64,000 nt of DNA from contig NZ_NETK01000001.1 of the NCBI RefSeq assembly GCF_002343915.1, positions 9,252,001 to 9,316,000 on the forward strand, read 5' to 3'. This stretch comes from Nannocystis exedens (GTDB taxonomy: Bacteria; Myxococcota_A; Polyangia; Nannocystales; Nannocystaceae). The notes beneath the pieces are model-generated. The model saw only the letters and a program-made list of their open reading frames with translations, had not been told where the DNA came from and did no database searches. Position 1 is the first letter of the stretch. Every line of letters starts with the position of its first letter. This document shows positions 24,825 through 33,567 of this stretch, piece after piece. Position numbers and translations under genes: made by a program.

Positions 24825-27800
24825 CGATGGCCCACGGCGATGATCGCCTGCGGCGGGTCGCCGAAGGCGCTGACGGTCTCGACGCGCCGGAAGCCGGCGC
24901 GCTCGACCATCGTGATCAGCTCCTCGCGGGAGAAGAAGGCGAACTGGCCCTCCTCGGCGAGGATCGAGAGGAAGGCGGCGCTGCTGAGGAAGGCCCGCAC
25001 GTCGCGCAGGAAGGTCCCGCGGTCGACGCCCGGCGGCAGCGGCATGTTCGGGTCGCTCTGCAGCCGGTGCAGCAGGTTCTGGTAGATCCGGCTCATGTCG
25101 AAGTCGGGCTGCATCGTCGACACGACGATCCGCCCGCCCGGCCGCACGACGCGGTGGAGCTCGCGCAGGACCTCGATCGGGTTGCTCAGGTAGCTCAGCA
25201 CGAGGCTGCAGGCGACGCGGTCGAACGTGGCGTCGCCGAACGGCAGGCGCTCGACCTGATCACCTGGCCGAATGGACAGGCGCGTGAGCTGCAGCTCGTC
25301 GATCGCCGGCGCCTGGCCGCGCTCGAACCGGGCCCGGGCCTCGCGGACGAGGTCCTGCGGGCCGAGCCGCCCGCGCAGCCAGCGGGTCATGCGGTTGAAG
25401 TCGAGGACGACGTCCTGCTCGTCCGCCGGCAACGCGGCGGCGAGGTACGCGAGGTCCTGCTTGTCGAGCTCCCGCCCGCGCAAGACGTCGTGCAGCCGCC
25501 AGTCCTCCGCCGCCTTCCACATGTCGATCGAGTAGCCCGTGAGACCCTTGATGATGCCCCTTAGCGCGTCGTAGCCGTAGAGCTCTCCGGCGAGGAAGCG
25601 CCGGAGGGTCCGCACCGGGCTGATGTCGACGTTGACGCAGTGCCGCGCGACCTCGGGCAGCGCGAGGCCGCGCTCCTCGGCGAGCCCGCGGAGCTTGCGC
25701 TCGGCCTCGTCGAGGGCGCCGGGCACGAAGTCGACGAGGTTCAGGCGCGCGCACGGCGGCCGCCCGCGGGCCCCGCGACGCCGCAGCAGCCGGGCCGAGA
25801 GGTTGCCGGTGCCGCAGCCGAGGTCGCAGACGACGTGCTCGGACCGGACGTCGAGCAGCTCGAGCTCGCGCTCGATGAACTCGTTGTACTCGTCGCAGGC
25901 GTTGAGGACGTCGTAGGCGAGCTTCGAGCTGCTGTCGCCGAGCAGGTACTCCTGCCAGTAGCGGCGGCGGTCGGGCAGCGGGCTCTTCGGCACCCGCCGC
26001 CACTCGGCGTTGCGGGCGCGCACGAGCTCGCGCGGGTCGGGCGTGATCGGGTCGATGTCCTCGCGGAAAAGGAAGCGCCAGATCTGCCGCACCGCGGTGT
26101 GGAACAGCGACAGCGCCTCGACGCTCGACAGCGGCATGTGGCCGCAGTCGAGCTCGACCAGCTCGCGCGGACCGGGGGCGGCGACGGCCATGAACTCGCG
26201 GATCGTCGCCGGGTCGATCCACGCGTCGTAACGGCCGAGCAGCCAGGTCACGGGGATCGGGATCTCGGCGATCTCGCGCTTGGCGTCGGCCATGAACGCG
26301 AGGCCCTCGCGCAAGAGGTCGGCGCAGAAGTGGTCGATGTCGCCGGTGACGCCGAGGATGTTGGCGATCCCGCTGAGCTTGCCGCTGGCGTGCTGCGACA
26401 CGTAGTCGATGCCGCCGGAGGCGTTGCGGATCACCTCCTGGGCCGCGGGGGCGCCGTTGATGCCGAGCCAGTAGTGGATCCGCTTGCCCTTGTCGAGCCA
26501 GACGGCGCGGCGGCCGACGACGCCCTGCAGGCTGAACGAGACCAGGACGACCTGGGTCGGGGCGAAGATCGGGTTGTCGTAGACGTAGTCGAGGGTGGCC
26601 TGGATGTCGTCGACGGCCTGCGACAGCGACATGCGCATGGCCTCGCGCCCGTGCTCGCGACAGTCGGGGTCCTTGTAGCTCTCGCCGAGGTTGCGCACGC
26701 CGTCGAAGCGCAGCACGACGACGTCCTGGCGCCGGCGGGCGAAGTTCTCGACCAGAGTGAGCGCGAGGCCCGAGGTCGACTCCTTGCGCTTCGAGTGGGC
26801 CGGCGGGATGATGATCACCGGCGCGAGCAGCTTGCGCCCGTCGCCGCGCGGGGTGGTGTTGAGGATGGCGACGATGTCCTCGCGCCGGCGGTTGGGGTAG
26901 CGCACCACCTCGACGCCGCCGGCGCCCGGCCCGACCGGCGGCGGGGCCTTGCGCGGGATGAGCCGGCCGATCAGAAGGCCCATCTTCTCGACGAAGCCGA
27001 GCGACTTCTTCTCGGCGGCGCCGCGCGGGCGCACGCCCTTGGTGAAGGCCTCGTCGGCGATGCCGAAGTCGAGGCCGACCCGCAGGTACTCGACGGCGCC
27101 GGCCTCGCCCTGGACCGGGGTGACGTGCATGACCTGGCCGGTCTTGCGGGTCTCGCCGTCGCCGTTGGCGCCGCTGACGACGACCTCGCGCAGCGGGGTG
27201 CCGGGCAGCAGCAGGGCCTCGTCGGGCCGCATCTTGAAGGCGAGGCCGGTGGCCGAGATGTCGAGCACCTCGCGCCGCAGCTTCTTGCCCGGCGGATACG
27301 GCAGCGGGATCGAGACGAACATCTCCTGCGGGCCGGGCGAGCGCCGCTGCGAGCGCCGCAGCTCGAAGCGGGTGAGGTTGGCCGGCACCTCGAGCGTGAC
27401 GCGGGCGCCGCTGCGGTCGAGCACCTGCGAGTGCGCGTGGGCGTTGAATGTGCCGCGCGTCAAGGTGATGTGGACGTGATCGCCGACGGCCGGCAGGCGC
27501 GCCGCAGCGTCCCGCAGCTGCACGAGCACCGCGGCGCCGCTGACCTGAAACAACTGCAGGTCGACGAGCTCGCCGACGTCGCGCTGAAACAGCAGGCCGG
27601 GCACGGGGCCCTCGGCGATCATGTCGCGCAGCGTGCCGGCCACCGAGGCGACGCCGCTCACGACCTGCACGTTGCGCGGGTCGACGTGTCTCGGGCCGTC
27701 CTCCATGATCTCCGCGATCTCCGCCAGCAAGCGCCCGAGGACGTAGCGGTGGATCTGCTCGGCCGCGGCCTCGCTGAGGTCCTGAAACTGCAGGCCGACC

Positions 27801-28063
27801 CCGAGGCCATGCGGCGACAGTGCGGCCACGCGGACGACACGCGCGGACACGTCGACGGCCTGGTCGCTGCCGAGCAGCGCGACCGACAGGTGCAACTGAC
27901 TGGGCAAGTGCGCGTGCTGGTCCGGCAACGCGACGAAGGCCCCGCCGTCAGAGACGTTCAGCACGCGCCCGCTGCCGACGTTGGCGACGGTGCACACGAG
28001 CGTGCATGCCACCCGAGGGTAGACGCGGCGATCTCCGGGACGGCCGTAAGGTTGTACGTTCAC
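24821..28063 (-). CDS. PilZ-PilZ-alpha/beta hydrolase-methyltransferase fusion
   Basis: A 1080-residue cytoplasmic protein. PilZ 1 (about residues 10-110) has RRVYPR and NVSDGGAF. PilZ 2 (about 228-340) has LRRSQRRSP and DISATGLAF; both therefore keep the RxxxR and (D/N)xSxxG c-di-GMP contacts. Residues 395-680 form an alpha/beta hydrolase related to LuxD-type acyltransferases, with nucleophile motif VSFSLQG and RYDAWIDP then DCGHMP for the acid and His. The rest is a class I methyltransferase: motif I VVCDLGCGTGNLS, a long insertion, then LPFGDATFDRVACSLVLSYL and VVRPGGRIVVSTMQP. It is translationally coupled to the HD-GYP kinase. I infer an enzyme controlled by c-di-GMP, substrate unknown. 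Confidence 0.85.
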   Translation of the reverse strand: MNVQPYGRPGDRRVYPRVACTLVCTVANVGSGRVLNVSDGGAFVALPDQHAHLPSQLHLSVALLGSDQAVDVSARVVRVAALSPHGLGVGLQFQDLSEAAAEQIHRYVLGRLLAEIAEIMEDGPRHVDPRNVQVVSGVASVAGTLRDMIAEGPVPGLLFQRDVGELVDLQLFQVSGAAVLVQLRDAAARLPAVGDHVHITLTRGTFNAHAHSQVLDRSGARVTLEVPANLTRFELRRSQRRSPGPQEMFVSIPLPYPPGKKLRREVLDISATGLAFKMRPDEALLLPGTPLREVVVSGANGDGETRKTGQVMHVTPVQGEAGAVEYLRVGLDFGIADEAFTKGVRPRGAAEKKSLGFVEKMGLLIGRLIPRKAPPPVGPGAGGVEVVRYPNRRREDIVAILNTTPRGDGRKLLAPVIIIPPAHSKRKESTSGLALTLVENFARRRQDVVVLRFDGVRNLGESYKDPDCREHGREAMRMSLSQAVDDIQATLDYVYDNPIFAPTQVVLVSFSLQGVVGRRAVWLDKGKRIHYWLGINGAPAAQEVIRNASGGIDYVSQHASGKLSGIANILGVTGDIDHFCADLLREGLAFMADAKREIAEIPIPVTWLLGRYDAWIDPATIREFMAVAAPGPRELVELDCGHMPLSSVEALSLFHTAVRQIWRFLFREDIDPITPDPRELVRARNAEWRRVPKSPLPDRRRYWQEYLLGDSSSKLAYDVLNACDEYNEFIERELELLDVRSEHVVCDLGCGTGNLSARLLRRRGARGRPPCARLNLVDFVPGALDEAERKLRGLAEERGLALPEVARHCVNVDISPVRTLRRFLAGELYGYDALRGIIKGLTGYSIDMWKAAEDWRLHDVLRGRELDKQDLAYLAAALPADEQDVVLDFNRMTRWLRGRLGPQDLVREARARFERGQAPAIDELQLTRLSIRPGDQVERLPFGDATFDRVACSLVLSYLSNPIEVLRELHRVVRPGGRIVVSTMQPDFDMSRIYQNLLHRLQSDPNMPLPPGVDRGTFLRDVRAFLSSAAFLSILAEEGQFAFFSREELITMVERAGFRRVETVSAFGDPPQAIIAVGHR

Positions 28064-28161
28064 GCGCCCATCCTACCGAAGCCCGACCCGCCAGCCCGAG
28101 GCCGCGGACCCGAGATCGTACAACGACGCGCCGGGCCGACCATCGCGCGCCCTCGCTCGCG

Positions 28162-28851
28162 TCAGCGGCCCATCAGGCGCCGCCAGTCGTCGCGCGAGCG
28201 GATCCGCAAGTAACGGTTGGTCTTCCGTTGCGTACCCAGCGGGCTCGTGGGGGTCGGACCGTAGTTGTGGCCCGGGTAAAGGACGACGTCGTCGCTCAGC
28301 GCGGCCAGCGGCCCGGTGAGGCTCTCGTACATCTGCTGCGCGTCGCCGCCCGGGAGGTCGACGCGGCCGCAGCCATCGACGAAGAGCGTGTCGCCGGCGA
28401 CGAGGCGATCGCGGACGAGGAAGCACTGACTGCCGGGGGTGTGGCCAGGTGTGTGAATGAACGTGATCTCGACGTCGCCGAGCGCGAGCCGATCGCCGCC
28501 CTCGCGCCGCACGAGGTCGCCTTCGCTGACGCCGGTGACTTTTTTGAGCCCGTCGGCCTCGAGCTTGTGGACGTGGATCCGGGCGTCGACGCGGCCGATG
28601 AGCTCGGCGACGCCGCCGGGGACGCGGAACCCCATCATCCCGCCGCCGCAATGATCGGGGTGATAGTGAGTGACGAGCGCACCGACGATCTTCATGTCGT
28701 CGGCCTCGGCCAGACGCACCAGCGCGTCGGTGTCCCACGCCGGGTCGACGACCACGCAGGTCCGCGTGCTGCGAGAGCCGATGAAGTAGATGAAGTTGGC
28801 CATCGGCCCGATCGGCACTTGACGGAAGTACAGGTCGGAAGGCTCGCTCAT
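28162..28851 (-). CDS. Metallo-beta-lactamase-fold hydrolase (glyoxalase II-like)
   Basis: 229 residues from the ATG at 28851. Metal ligands are clear: THYHPDHCGG (HxHxDH, near residue 75), HTPGHTPGSQC (near 142), GDTLFVDGCGRVDL and the final YPGHNYGP. The HCGGG and GCGRVDL variants are near those of glyoxalase II and persulfide dioxygenase (ETHE1-like) enzymes, which act on glutathione thioesters or persulfides. The substrate cannot be fixed. It stands alone, divergent from a lipoprotein gene 125 bp away. Confidence 0.85.
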   Translation of the reverse strand: MSEPSDLYFRQVPIGPMANFIYFIGSRSTRTCVVVDPAWDTDALVRLAEADDMKIVGALVTHYHPDHCGGGMMGFRVPGGVAELIGRVDARIHVHKLEADGLKKVTGVSEGDLVRREGGDRLALGDVEITFIHTPGHTPGSQCFLVRDRLVAGDTLFVDGCGRVDLPGGDAQQMYESLTGPLAALSDDVVLYPGHNYGPTPTSPLGTQRKTNRYLRIRSRDDWRRLMGR

Positions 28852-28976
28852 GGCCGCGAAGATAGCCCGGGACGCGGTTTTACGCGATCGGGGTCGCATT
28901 TTTCCCGGGCCCGGCGAATTTCGTGCGGCGCGCGGACCCCTGTGGCATACAATCGGCCGCAACGAAGAGGCCCCCC

Positions 28977-29490
28977 ATGCTCCGTACCCTCGCCGTCATC
29001 GCCCTATCGTCTGCCGCCCTGTCCGCCGTCGCCTGCAAGAAGGACAGCTCCAAGAGCCCCGGAGGCTGCGAGTCGGGCTATGTGCTGTCCGAGGGCAACG
29101 TCTGCGTGCTGCAGAACATCGTCGACTACAATCAATGCGTCACCAACGCGGCCGCGCGCGAGAGCATCAATGTCGGCCTGACGAAGGAGATCCTCGGTCG
29201 ACTGCAGCTCCAGTGGGTGGGGCCCAACATCGGTCAGTCGGCCGAGGCGCGCGGGCGGGCCGCCAAGTTCATCGAGCTCAACCCCGGCTCGTGCCGCGAG
29301 CTCGAGGTCGTGTGGGGCTGCTACGGGGGTCGCCAACAAGGTCCAGGAGGCCGCGACCGAGCCGCCGATCTGCACGCCCTCGACCGGCTCGACGCCGCCG
29401 GCCGCGGCGGGCGCGACGCCGCCGGCGGGCTCGACGCCGCCGGCAGGCTCGACGCCGCCGGCCGCCGCGGCCGAGCCGGCGCCGAAGTGA
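28977..29490 (+). CDS. Small lipoprotein with Pro/Ala-rich tail, interrupted by a frameshift
   Basis: Begins with a lipoprotein signal (LRTLAVIALSSAALSAVACK, Cys near residue 20). A Cys-containing domain follows (GCESGYVLSEGNVCVLQNIV to CRELEVVWGCYG). At the five-G run 29325-29329 the frame leaves protein-like sequence. Removing one G restores VANKVQEAATEPPICTPSTG, a repeated STPPAGSTPPA tail and a TGA at 29488-29490, giving 170 residues. Uncorrected, the frame reads on to 29615 with Arg-rich sequence. I take this as a sequencing indel or recent lesion. Function unknown; likely anchored to the inner or outer membrane. Confidence 0.75.
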
Positions 29491-29632
29491 GCCGCTTCGC
29501 GGTGCGAGCGGTCACTGGGTCGATCTGTAGGGAGGGCCGAGGCGGTCGTGGCGATCGCTTCGGCTCTTCGCGCGTCCGGCGATCGACGATCGCCGCTCCA
29601 CGGCGAGCGGGCTGAGCCTCGCGGCGCGCCGA

Positions 29633-30625
29633 TCAGCGGAGCGCCAGGTCGATCAGCAGACCGAGCAGGAACAGCAGGCCGAAGCGGCGGTTGTAGCGGA
29701 AGGCGTAGGCGACCAGATAGGTCGGCCAGATGTGCTTCGGGAAGCCGGGCGGGCAGGTCTCGGGCCGCGGGCGGGCGAACACGGCGGCGGTGTCGCGCAG
29801 CAGCGGCAGGGCGGCGAGCACGACGAGCAGCGGCCAGCCGAGCGCGCCGCGCCACACGAGCGTGACCACGGCGAGGAGCTGCAAGACCAGCATGACGGTG
29901 ACGCAGCGGCGCGCGAGCGGCTCGCCGAGCAGCACCGGCAAGGTGAAGATGCCCTTGGCGCGGTCGGCCGGCAGCTTGTCGGTGTGCTTGCCGAACAACA
30001 CGGCGGTCGGGCCGAGCGCGTAGGCGGTGCCGATCAGCGCGGCGTCCCAGCTCCACTGGCCGGCGGTGCAGAGATAGGTGCCGCCGACCATCAGCGGGCC
30101 CCACACCAGCAGCACGGTCGGCTCGCCGAGGCCGATGTGTTTCAAGGGCCAGGTGTAGAACAGCACGAACACGACGCCGGCGAGCATGAGGCCGAGCGCG
30201 GCGGTGCCGGTGGCGGCCACCAGCCACACGCCGGCGGCCAGGGCGATCGCGCCCGTGATCGCGGTGTAGCGCAGCACGTCGCGCACGCTCATGAGGCCGT
30301 GCTCGAGCGGCTGCGGGCCGTACTGGGCGCGGAAGTAGTTGCCCTCGTCGACGCCCTGCAGGTGGTCGGTGAGGTCGTTGACGAGGTTGTTGGTGGCGTG
30401 GGCGAACACCAGCCCGATCAGACAGGCGAGGAAGTTCAGGCCGGAGAAGTGACCGTCGCGCGCGGCCAGGATCCCGCCGATGCCGGCGGACACGATCGTC
30501 ATGACGAACACGGCGGCGCGCGTGGCGATGAGCCAGCGGCTCACGAGGTCGAGGCGGTCCCACTCGTCCTTGCTGAGCCGCGGGATGATCTGCAGCGCCC
30601 GAAACCACATGCGCAGGTCGAACAT
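29633..30625 (-). CDS. UbiA/MenA-family polyprenyltransferase
   Basis: 330 residues with about eight or nine transmembrane helices. The first Asp-rich motif is NLVNDLTDHLQGVD (near residue 75). The second is GKHTDKLPADRAKGIFTLPV (near 215), the form seen in MenA-like enzymes that prenylate 1,4-dihydroxy-2-naphthoate in menaquinone synthesis. UbiA relatives also prenylate other aromatic acceptors. The ATG at 30625 is chosen because the homologous region starts there. No other quinone gene is nearby, so the exact role is open. Confidence 0.82.
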   Translation of the reverse strand: MFDLRMWFRALQIIPRLSKDEWDRLDLVSRWLIATRAAVFVMTIVSAGIGGILAARDGHFSGLNFLACLIGLVFAHATNNLVNDLTDHLQGVDEGNYFRAQYGPQPLEHGLMSVRDVLRYTAITGAIALAAGVWLVAATGTAALGLMLAGVVFVLFYTWPLKHIGLGEPTVLLVWGPLMVGGTYLCTAGQWSWDAALIGTAYALGPTAVLFGKHTDKLPADRAKGIFTLPVLLGEPLARRCVTVMLVLQLLAVVTLVWRGALGWPLLVVLAALPLLRDTAAVFARPRPETCPPGFPKHIWPTYLVAYAFRYNRRFGLLFLLGLLIDLALR

Positions 30626-30782
30626 GCGCGAAGCTTGCCGAACCCGCCGGCCGGGTGCGAGCGCCGAAGCAGGCGCCGCCGGCGCGAAGGTCGTGCGCGG
30701 GGCCACGTGCCCTCATCGTTCGAGCGCAGGCCGCGCGGCCGGGAAGTCGCCCGCGGCCCGGTGAGCCTCTACACTGCTCGGC

Positions 30783-31685
30783 ATGCCCATGTCTCCGCTT
30801 TGGCCGCGTACGGCCTGGCTCCCCGCGCTCGCGCTCGCGGTCGGCTGCCAGGACAACTACGAGATGGTGACCGCAGCCCTCAACACAGTGTCGGAGTCGT
30901 CGTCGATCACGGGGACCGAGACCGACGCGACCGGCGCGACGGGCACCGAATCGACGACGGCCGAGGTGCCGACGACGACGATGGTGCCGACCACCAGCTC
31001 CGAGGGCAGCATGAGCGACAGCAACTCGGGCGGCACCGACGCGACGACGTCGACCACCGGGACCACGACCGAGACGACCGGCTGGGACCCGACGGCCACC
31101 ACCGGGCCGCCGGCGACCTGCGAGGTCCCCGAGGACTGCACGGGGATGGGCGAGGGCGACCTGTCGACGTTCGTGCTGCCGTTCTTCCGCGGCGAGGTCT
31201 GCTACGCCGACAAGCTGCGCCCGGGCGACGGCCTGCCGATCAGCTGGAACCCCTGCGTCCACCCGTGCATCGATCCGAAGAAGACCGGCTGGCGCTACCT
31301 GGTCCGCTGCTCCGGCGGCATCGGCTGCGAGATCGCGTTCCTGCAGTACTACCGCGAGGCCACCGGCACCGACTGCCCGAGCGACGTGTTCGCCAAGTTC
31401 AACCCGGCCGGTTGCAAGTACATCGGCCCCCACTACGGCCTCAGCGAGGGCCTCAAGAGCTTCGGCTACCCCGACGACAAGCTGGTGGTCCCGTTCATCA
31501 CCAACGAGGACGCGACCGCCGTCAACGCGCTCGAGCCGGCGGCCCAGGTGTGGACGCGCATCGACGGGCACATGCAGTCGGCCGATCGCTACATCCCGCT
31601 GTCGGTCAGCGCCGACAACCCGGCCCCGCCGACGCAGTGCGGCCCGGGGGTGCCCGGCTGCACGTGCAAGGAGATCGGGTTCTGA
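30783..31685 (+). CDS. Secreted lipoprotein with Thr/Ser-rich linker, unknown function
   Basis: 300 residues. The signal peptide ends in LALAVGC-QDNY (lipobox, Cys near 22). Residues 35-108 are a Thr/Ser/Gly/Asp-rich linker, characteristic of surface lipoproteins in Nannocystaceae. The C-terminal domain (about 110-300) is Cys-rich: EVCYADKL, NPCVHPCIDPKK, RCSGGIGCEIAFLQYY, GCKYIGPHYG, and the end PGVPGCTCKEIGF. Several disulfides are likely. I do not recognise the domain. Two strong hairpins follow before the convergent zinc-exporter gene. Confidence 0.82.
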   Translation: MPMSPLWPRTAWLPALALAVGCQDNYEMVTAALNTVSESSSITGTETDATGATGTESTTAEVPTTTMVPTTSSEGSMSDSNSGGTDATTSTTGTTTETTGWDPTATTGPPATCEVPEDCTGMGEGDLSTFVLPFFRGEVCYADKLRPGDGLPISWNPCVHPCIDPKKTGWRYLVRCSGGIGCEIAFLQYYREATGTDCPSDVFAKFNPAGCKYIGPHYGLSEGLKSFGYPDDKLVVPFITNEDATAVNALEPAAQVWTRIDGHMQSADRYIPLSVSADNPAPPTQCGPGVPGCTCKEIGF

Positions 31686-31690
31686 ACTCG

Positions 31691-31756
31691 CCTGTCTTGA
31701 AGGACAGGTGAGCGACGCCGCGGCCGAGGGGCGGCCTGTCTCGCAGGACAGGCCGC
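31691..31756. terminator. Two hairpins between convergent genes
   Basis: CCTGTC-TTGAAG-GACAGG lies at 31691-31708. A stronger one with 10-bp arms GCGGCCTGTC/GACAGGCCGC lies at 31731-31756. Both belong to the dispersed TGTCC/GGACA family and lie between convergent stops, so they could terminate both genes. Confidence 0.6.
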
Positions 31757-31781
31757 CCTGCGGTGAACCCCTGGGCGAGCG

Positions 31782-32759
31782 TCAGTGCGCGTGGCCGTGG
31801 CCGTGGCCGTGCGAGTGGCCGTGGTGGTGTCCGTGCGGGCGCAGCTGGGTGAGGTGCTCGTCGAACAGCGGGCAGCGCCGCTGCGCGCACGGGCCGGGGT
31901 CGTCGATCTGCAGCGTGGTGTGGACGACGCCGAGGTGCTCGCGCAGGACGTGCTCGGCGCGGGCCAGCAGGTCGCCGGGGGCCACACCTGGCTCCGGGAC
32001 CAGGTGAGCGGTGAGCACCGGGGCGCCGCCGACGCTCCAGAGGTGGAGCTCGTGGATCTCCGACAGCCCTTCGACGCCGCGCAGCTCGGCCTCGACGCGC
32101 TCCTGCGGGAGGTGAGTCGGCGCGAAGTCGAGGAGGGCGCGGGTGGCGTCGCGCAGCACGCCCCAGGCGCTGAAGAGGACGAGCGCGGCGATCCCCAAAC
32201 TGAGGATCGAGTCGGCGGCGTGGATCGCCCAGGTGGAAGCGAGCACGGCGGCGACGATCGCCCCGAGCGAGCCCAGCGCGTCGGCCAGCATGTGGATCAG
32301 CGCGCCGCGGATGTTGAGGTTGTCGCCGCCGCTGCGCGCGAGGTACCAGGCCGAGGCGAGGTTGACGACGAGGCCGGCGGCGCCGACGACGAGCACCGGC
32401 TCGGGCTCGAAGTGGGTGTCGCCGGTGGTGAGGCGGCCGATCGCGCTGTGGACGATGAGGGCGCAGGCGAACGCGAGGAACAGGGTGTTGGCGAAGGCGC
32501 CGAGGGCCTCGGCGCGGGCGAAGCCGTAGGTGCGGCCCTGCACCGCCGGGCGCAGGGCGAACTCGGAGGCGAGCAGGGCGAGCGCCAGGGCGGCGACGTC
32601 GCTGACCATGTGCGCGGCGTCGGAGAGCAGGGCCAGCGAACCGCTGAGGAACGCGATGACCGTCTCGAGCCCGAGGAACGCGACGTTGAGCGCGAGGGCG
32701 ACGCGCAAGGCGCGTCGGGCGCGTTCTCGCGGCGCTCGCGAGTGGGTGGCGGAACCCAT
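31782..32759 (-). CDS. Cation diffusion facilitator (zinc/cobalt exporter), His-tailed
   Basis: 325 residues from the ATG at 32759. Six transmembrane helices carry the CDF metal sites SDAAHMVSD (helix 2) and IHMLADALGS (helix 5). A cytoplasmic C-terminal domain follows (GLSEIHELHLWSVGG, HTTLQIDDPG). The protein ends in the His-rich tail HGHHHGHSHGHGHGHAH, which probably buffers or senses the metal. Exports Zn(II), and possibly Co(II) or Cd(II), in exchange for protons. Similar to ZitB/CzcD. It is a single gene, and the structured tandem element begins about 140 bp upstream of it. Confidence 0.92.
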   Translation of the reverse strand: MGSATHSRAPRERARRALRVALALNVAFLGLETVIAFLSGSLALLSDAAHMVSDVAALALALLASEFALRPAVQGRTYGFARAEALGAFANTLFLAFACALIVHSAIGRLTTGDTHFEPEPVLVVGAAGLVVNLASAWYLARSGGDNLNIRGALIHMLADALGSLGAIVAAVLASTWAIHAADSILSLGIAALVLFSAWGVLRDATRALLDFAPTHLPQERVEAELRGVEGLSEIHELHLWSVGGAPVLTAHLVPEPGVAPGDLLARAEHVLREHLGVVHTTLQIDDPGPCAQRRCPLFDEHLTQLRPHGHHHGHSHGHGHGHAH

Positions 32760-32903
32760 GGAACTGGCATCGGACCGATGGGCCGCGATGTCAAGCGAAC
32801 GGGGGCAGAGGCGCGCGCAGCGACCCAAAAGCCGCGGCCCCGAAGGGCCTTCCCGCGCGCGGCGGGGAGGTCGTCGGGGCCGCACGTGCCGTGCGCGGCG
32901 AGA

Positions 32904-33134
32904 AGTTCTACCTCATGACCTGGGACATGGAAGGCTCACTGGATTCTCCGCCGAGGTACCGGTCGCATCGCGCACGGAACCCCGATCGGCGAGGTTGAAC
33001 CAGCCCGTCGCGATGCGACCGGTACCTCGGCGATCAGTGAATCCTGGAACAGCCTTCCTTGTGACGAATGGCGTGCAGAACGCTCGGGCGGCGCAACGCC
33101 GCCCCGGTGCAGAGCACCGAGCTAGACCTGACCT
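32904..33134. ncRNA. Structured element, copy 1
   Basis: Nested helices: outer GGAAGGCT (32929-32936) with AGCCTTCC (33051-33058); GGATTC (32941-32946) with GAATCC (33039-33044); and a perfect 24-bp stem (32949-32972 with 33009-33032) around a 36-nt loop. Then come GGGCGGCG-CAA-CGCCGCCC (33086-33104) and GGTGC-AGA-GCACC (33106-33118). Copy 2 keeps the same plan with different bases in three helices, so pairing is conserved rather than sequence. Strand and boundaries are uncertain; it may act as RNA or as single-stranded DNA. No reverse transcriptase or transposase is nearby. Type ncRNA is an inference. Confidence 0.7.
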
Positions 33135-33183
33135 CCTTCGCACACGCACGACACGAGGAGGACGATACCAGAAAAATAAGCGA

Positions 33184-33212
33184 CGGCCGAGGTGCTGTTC
33201 GCGCCTCGGCCG
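33184..33212. terminator. 9-bp hairpin between the two structured elements
   Basis: CGGCCGAGG and CCTCGGCCG arms with an 11-nt loop, preceded by CAGAAAAATAAG. It could terminate transcription of either element. Confidence 0.45.
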
Positions 33213-33238
33213 CCCGTGCATCGTGACCTGTCGTGGAG

Positions 33239-33470
33239 GGTCTACCTCAAGACCTGGGACATGGAAGGCTCACTGAACTCGCCGTCCGTAGCCCATACGG
33301 GCCGCGCACGGAACCACGATCGGCGAGGTTGAACCAGCCCGTCGCGGCCCGTATGGGCTACGGACGATCAGCGACGTTCTGGAATAGCCTTCCTTGTGAT
33401 GGATGGTGGGGAAGACGCTCGGGCGGCGCAACGCCGCCCCGCTGCAGAGCAGCGAGCTAGACCTGCCCTC
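33239..33470. ncRNA. Structured element, copy 2
   Basis: Same architecture, 334 bp after copy 1: outer helix 33263-33270 with 33386-33393 (identical sequence); GAAC (33275-33278) with GTTC (33376-33379), replacing GGATTC/GAATCC; a perfect 24-bp stem 33283-33306 with 33343-33366, whose sequence is unrelated to that of copy 1; a 36-nt loop differing at one base; the same GGGCGGCG hairpin (33421-33439); and GCTGC-AGA-GCAGC (33441-33453), a compensatory change. The right arm of the main stem is identical over 20 nt to 41844-41863. Confidence 0.7.
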
Positions 33471-33567
33471 CTGTGACTGGGCCGCGAAGCACGAACTTAT
33501 TCCTACCACAAGGCCGCGGAGCTTGGGAAGCACCCCTTTTCGCGCGGCCGGTGCATGTGCAAGCAGG

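Noticed and set aside
22098..28213. Very long plus-strand open frames opposite the PilZ and HD-GYP genes
   Set aside because: They are exact antisense registers of high-GC genes, with no domains and typical mirror composition. The minus-strand proteins have clear motifs.
30857..31141. Val/Pro-rich minus-strand frame opposite the Thr-rich linker of the lipoprotein
   Set aside because: It is the antisense of ACC/ACG codons and always yields Val-rich frames. The plus strand has a proper lipoprotein.
32904..33470. Structured pair considered as small protein-coding genes (frames encoding TGWFNLADRGS-like peptides)
   Set aside because: The stem arms change completely between copies while pairing is kept, which fits a structure, not a protein. 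No ribosome-binding site or codon bias supports translation.
32904..33470. Element called outright as a retron
   Set aside because: No reverse transcriptase gene, and no clear a1/a2 complementary ends or branching-G motif could be located. It is kept only as a hypothesis.
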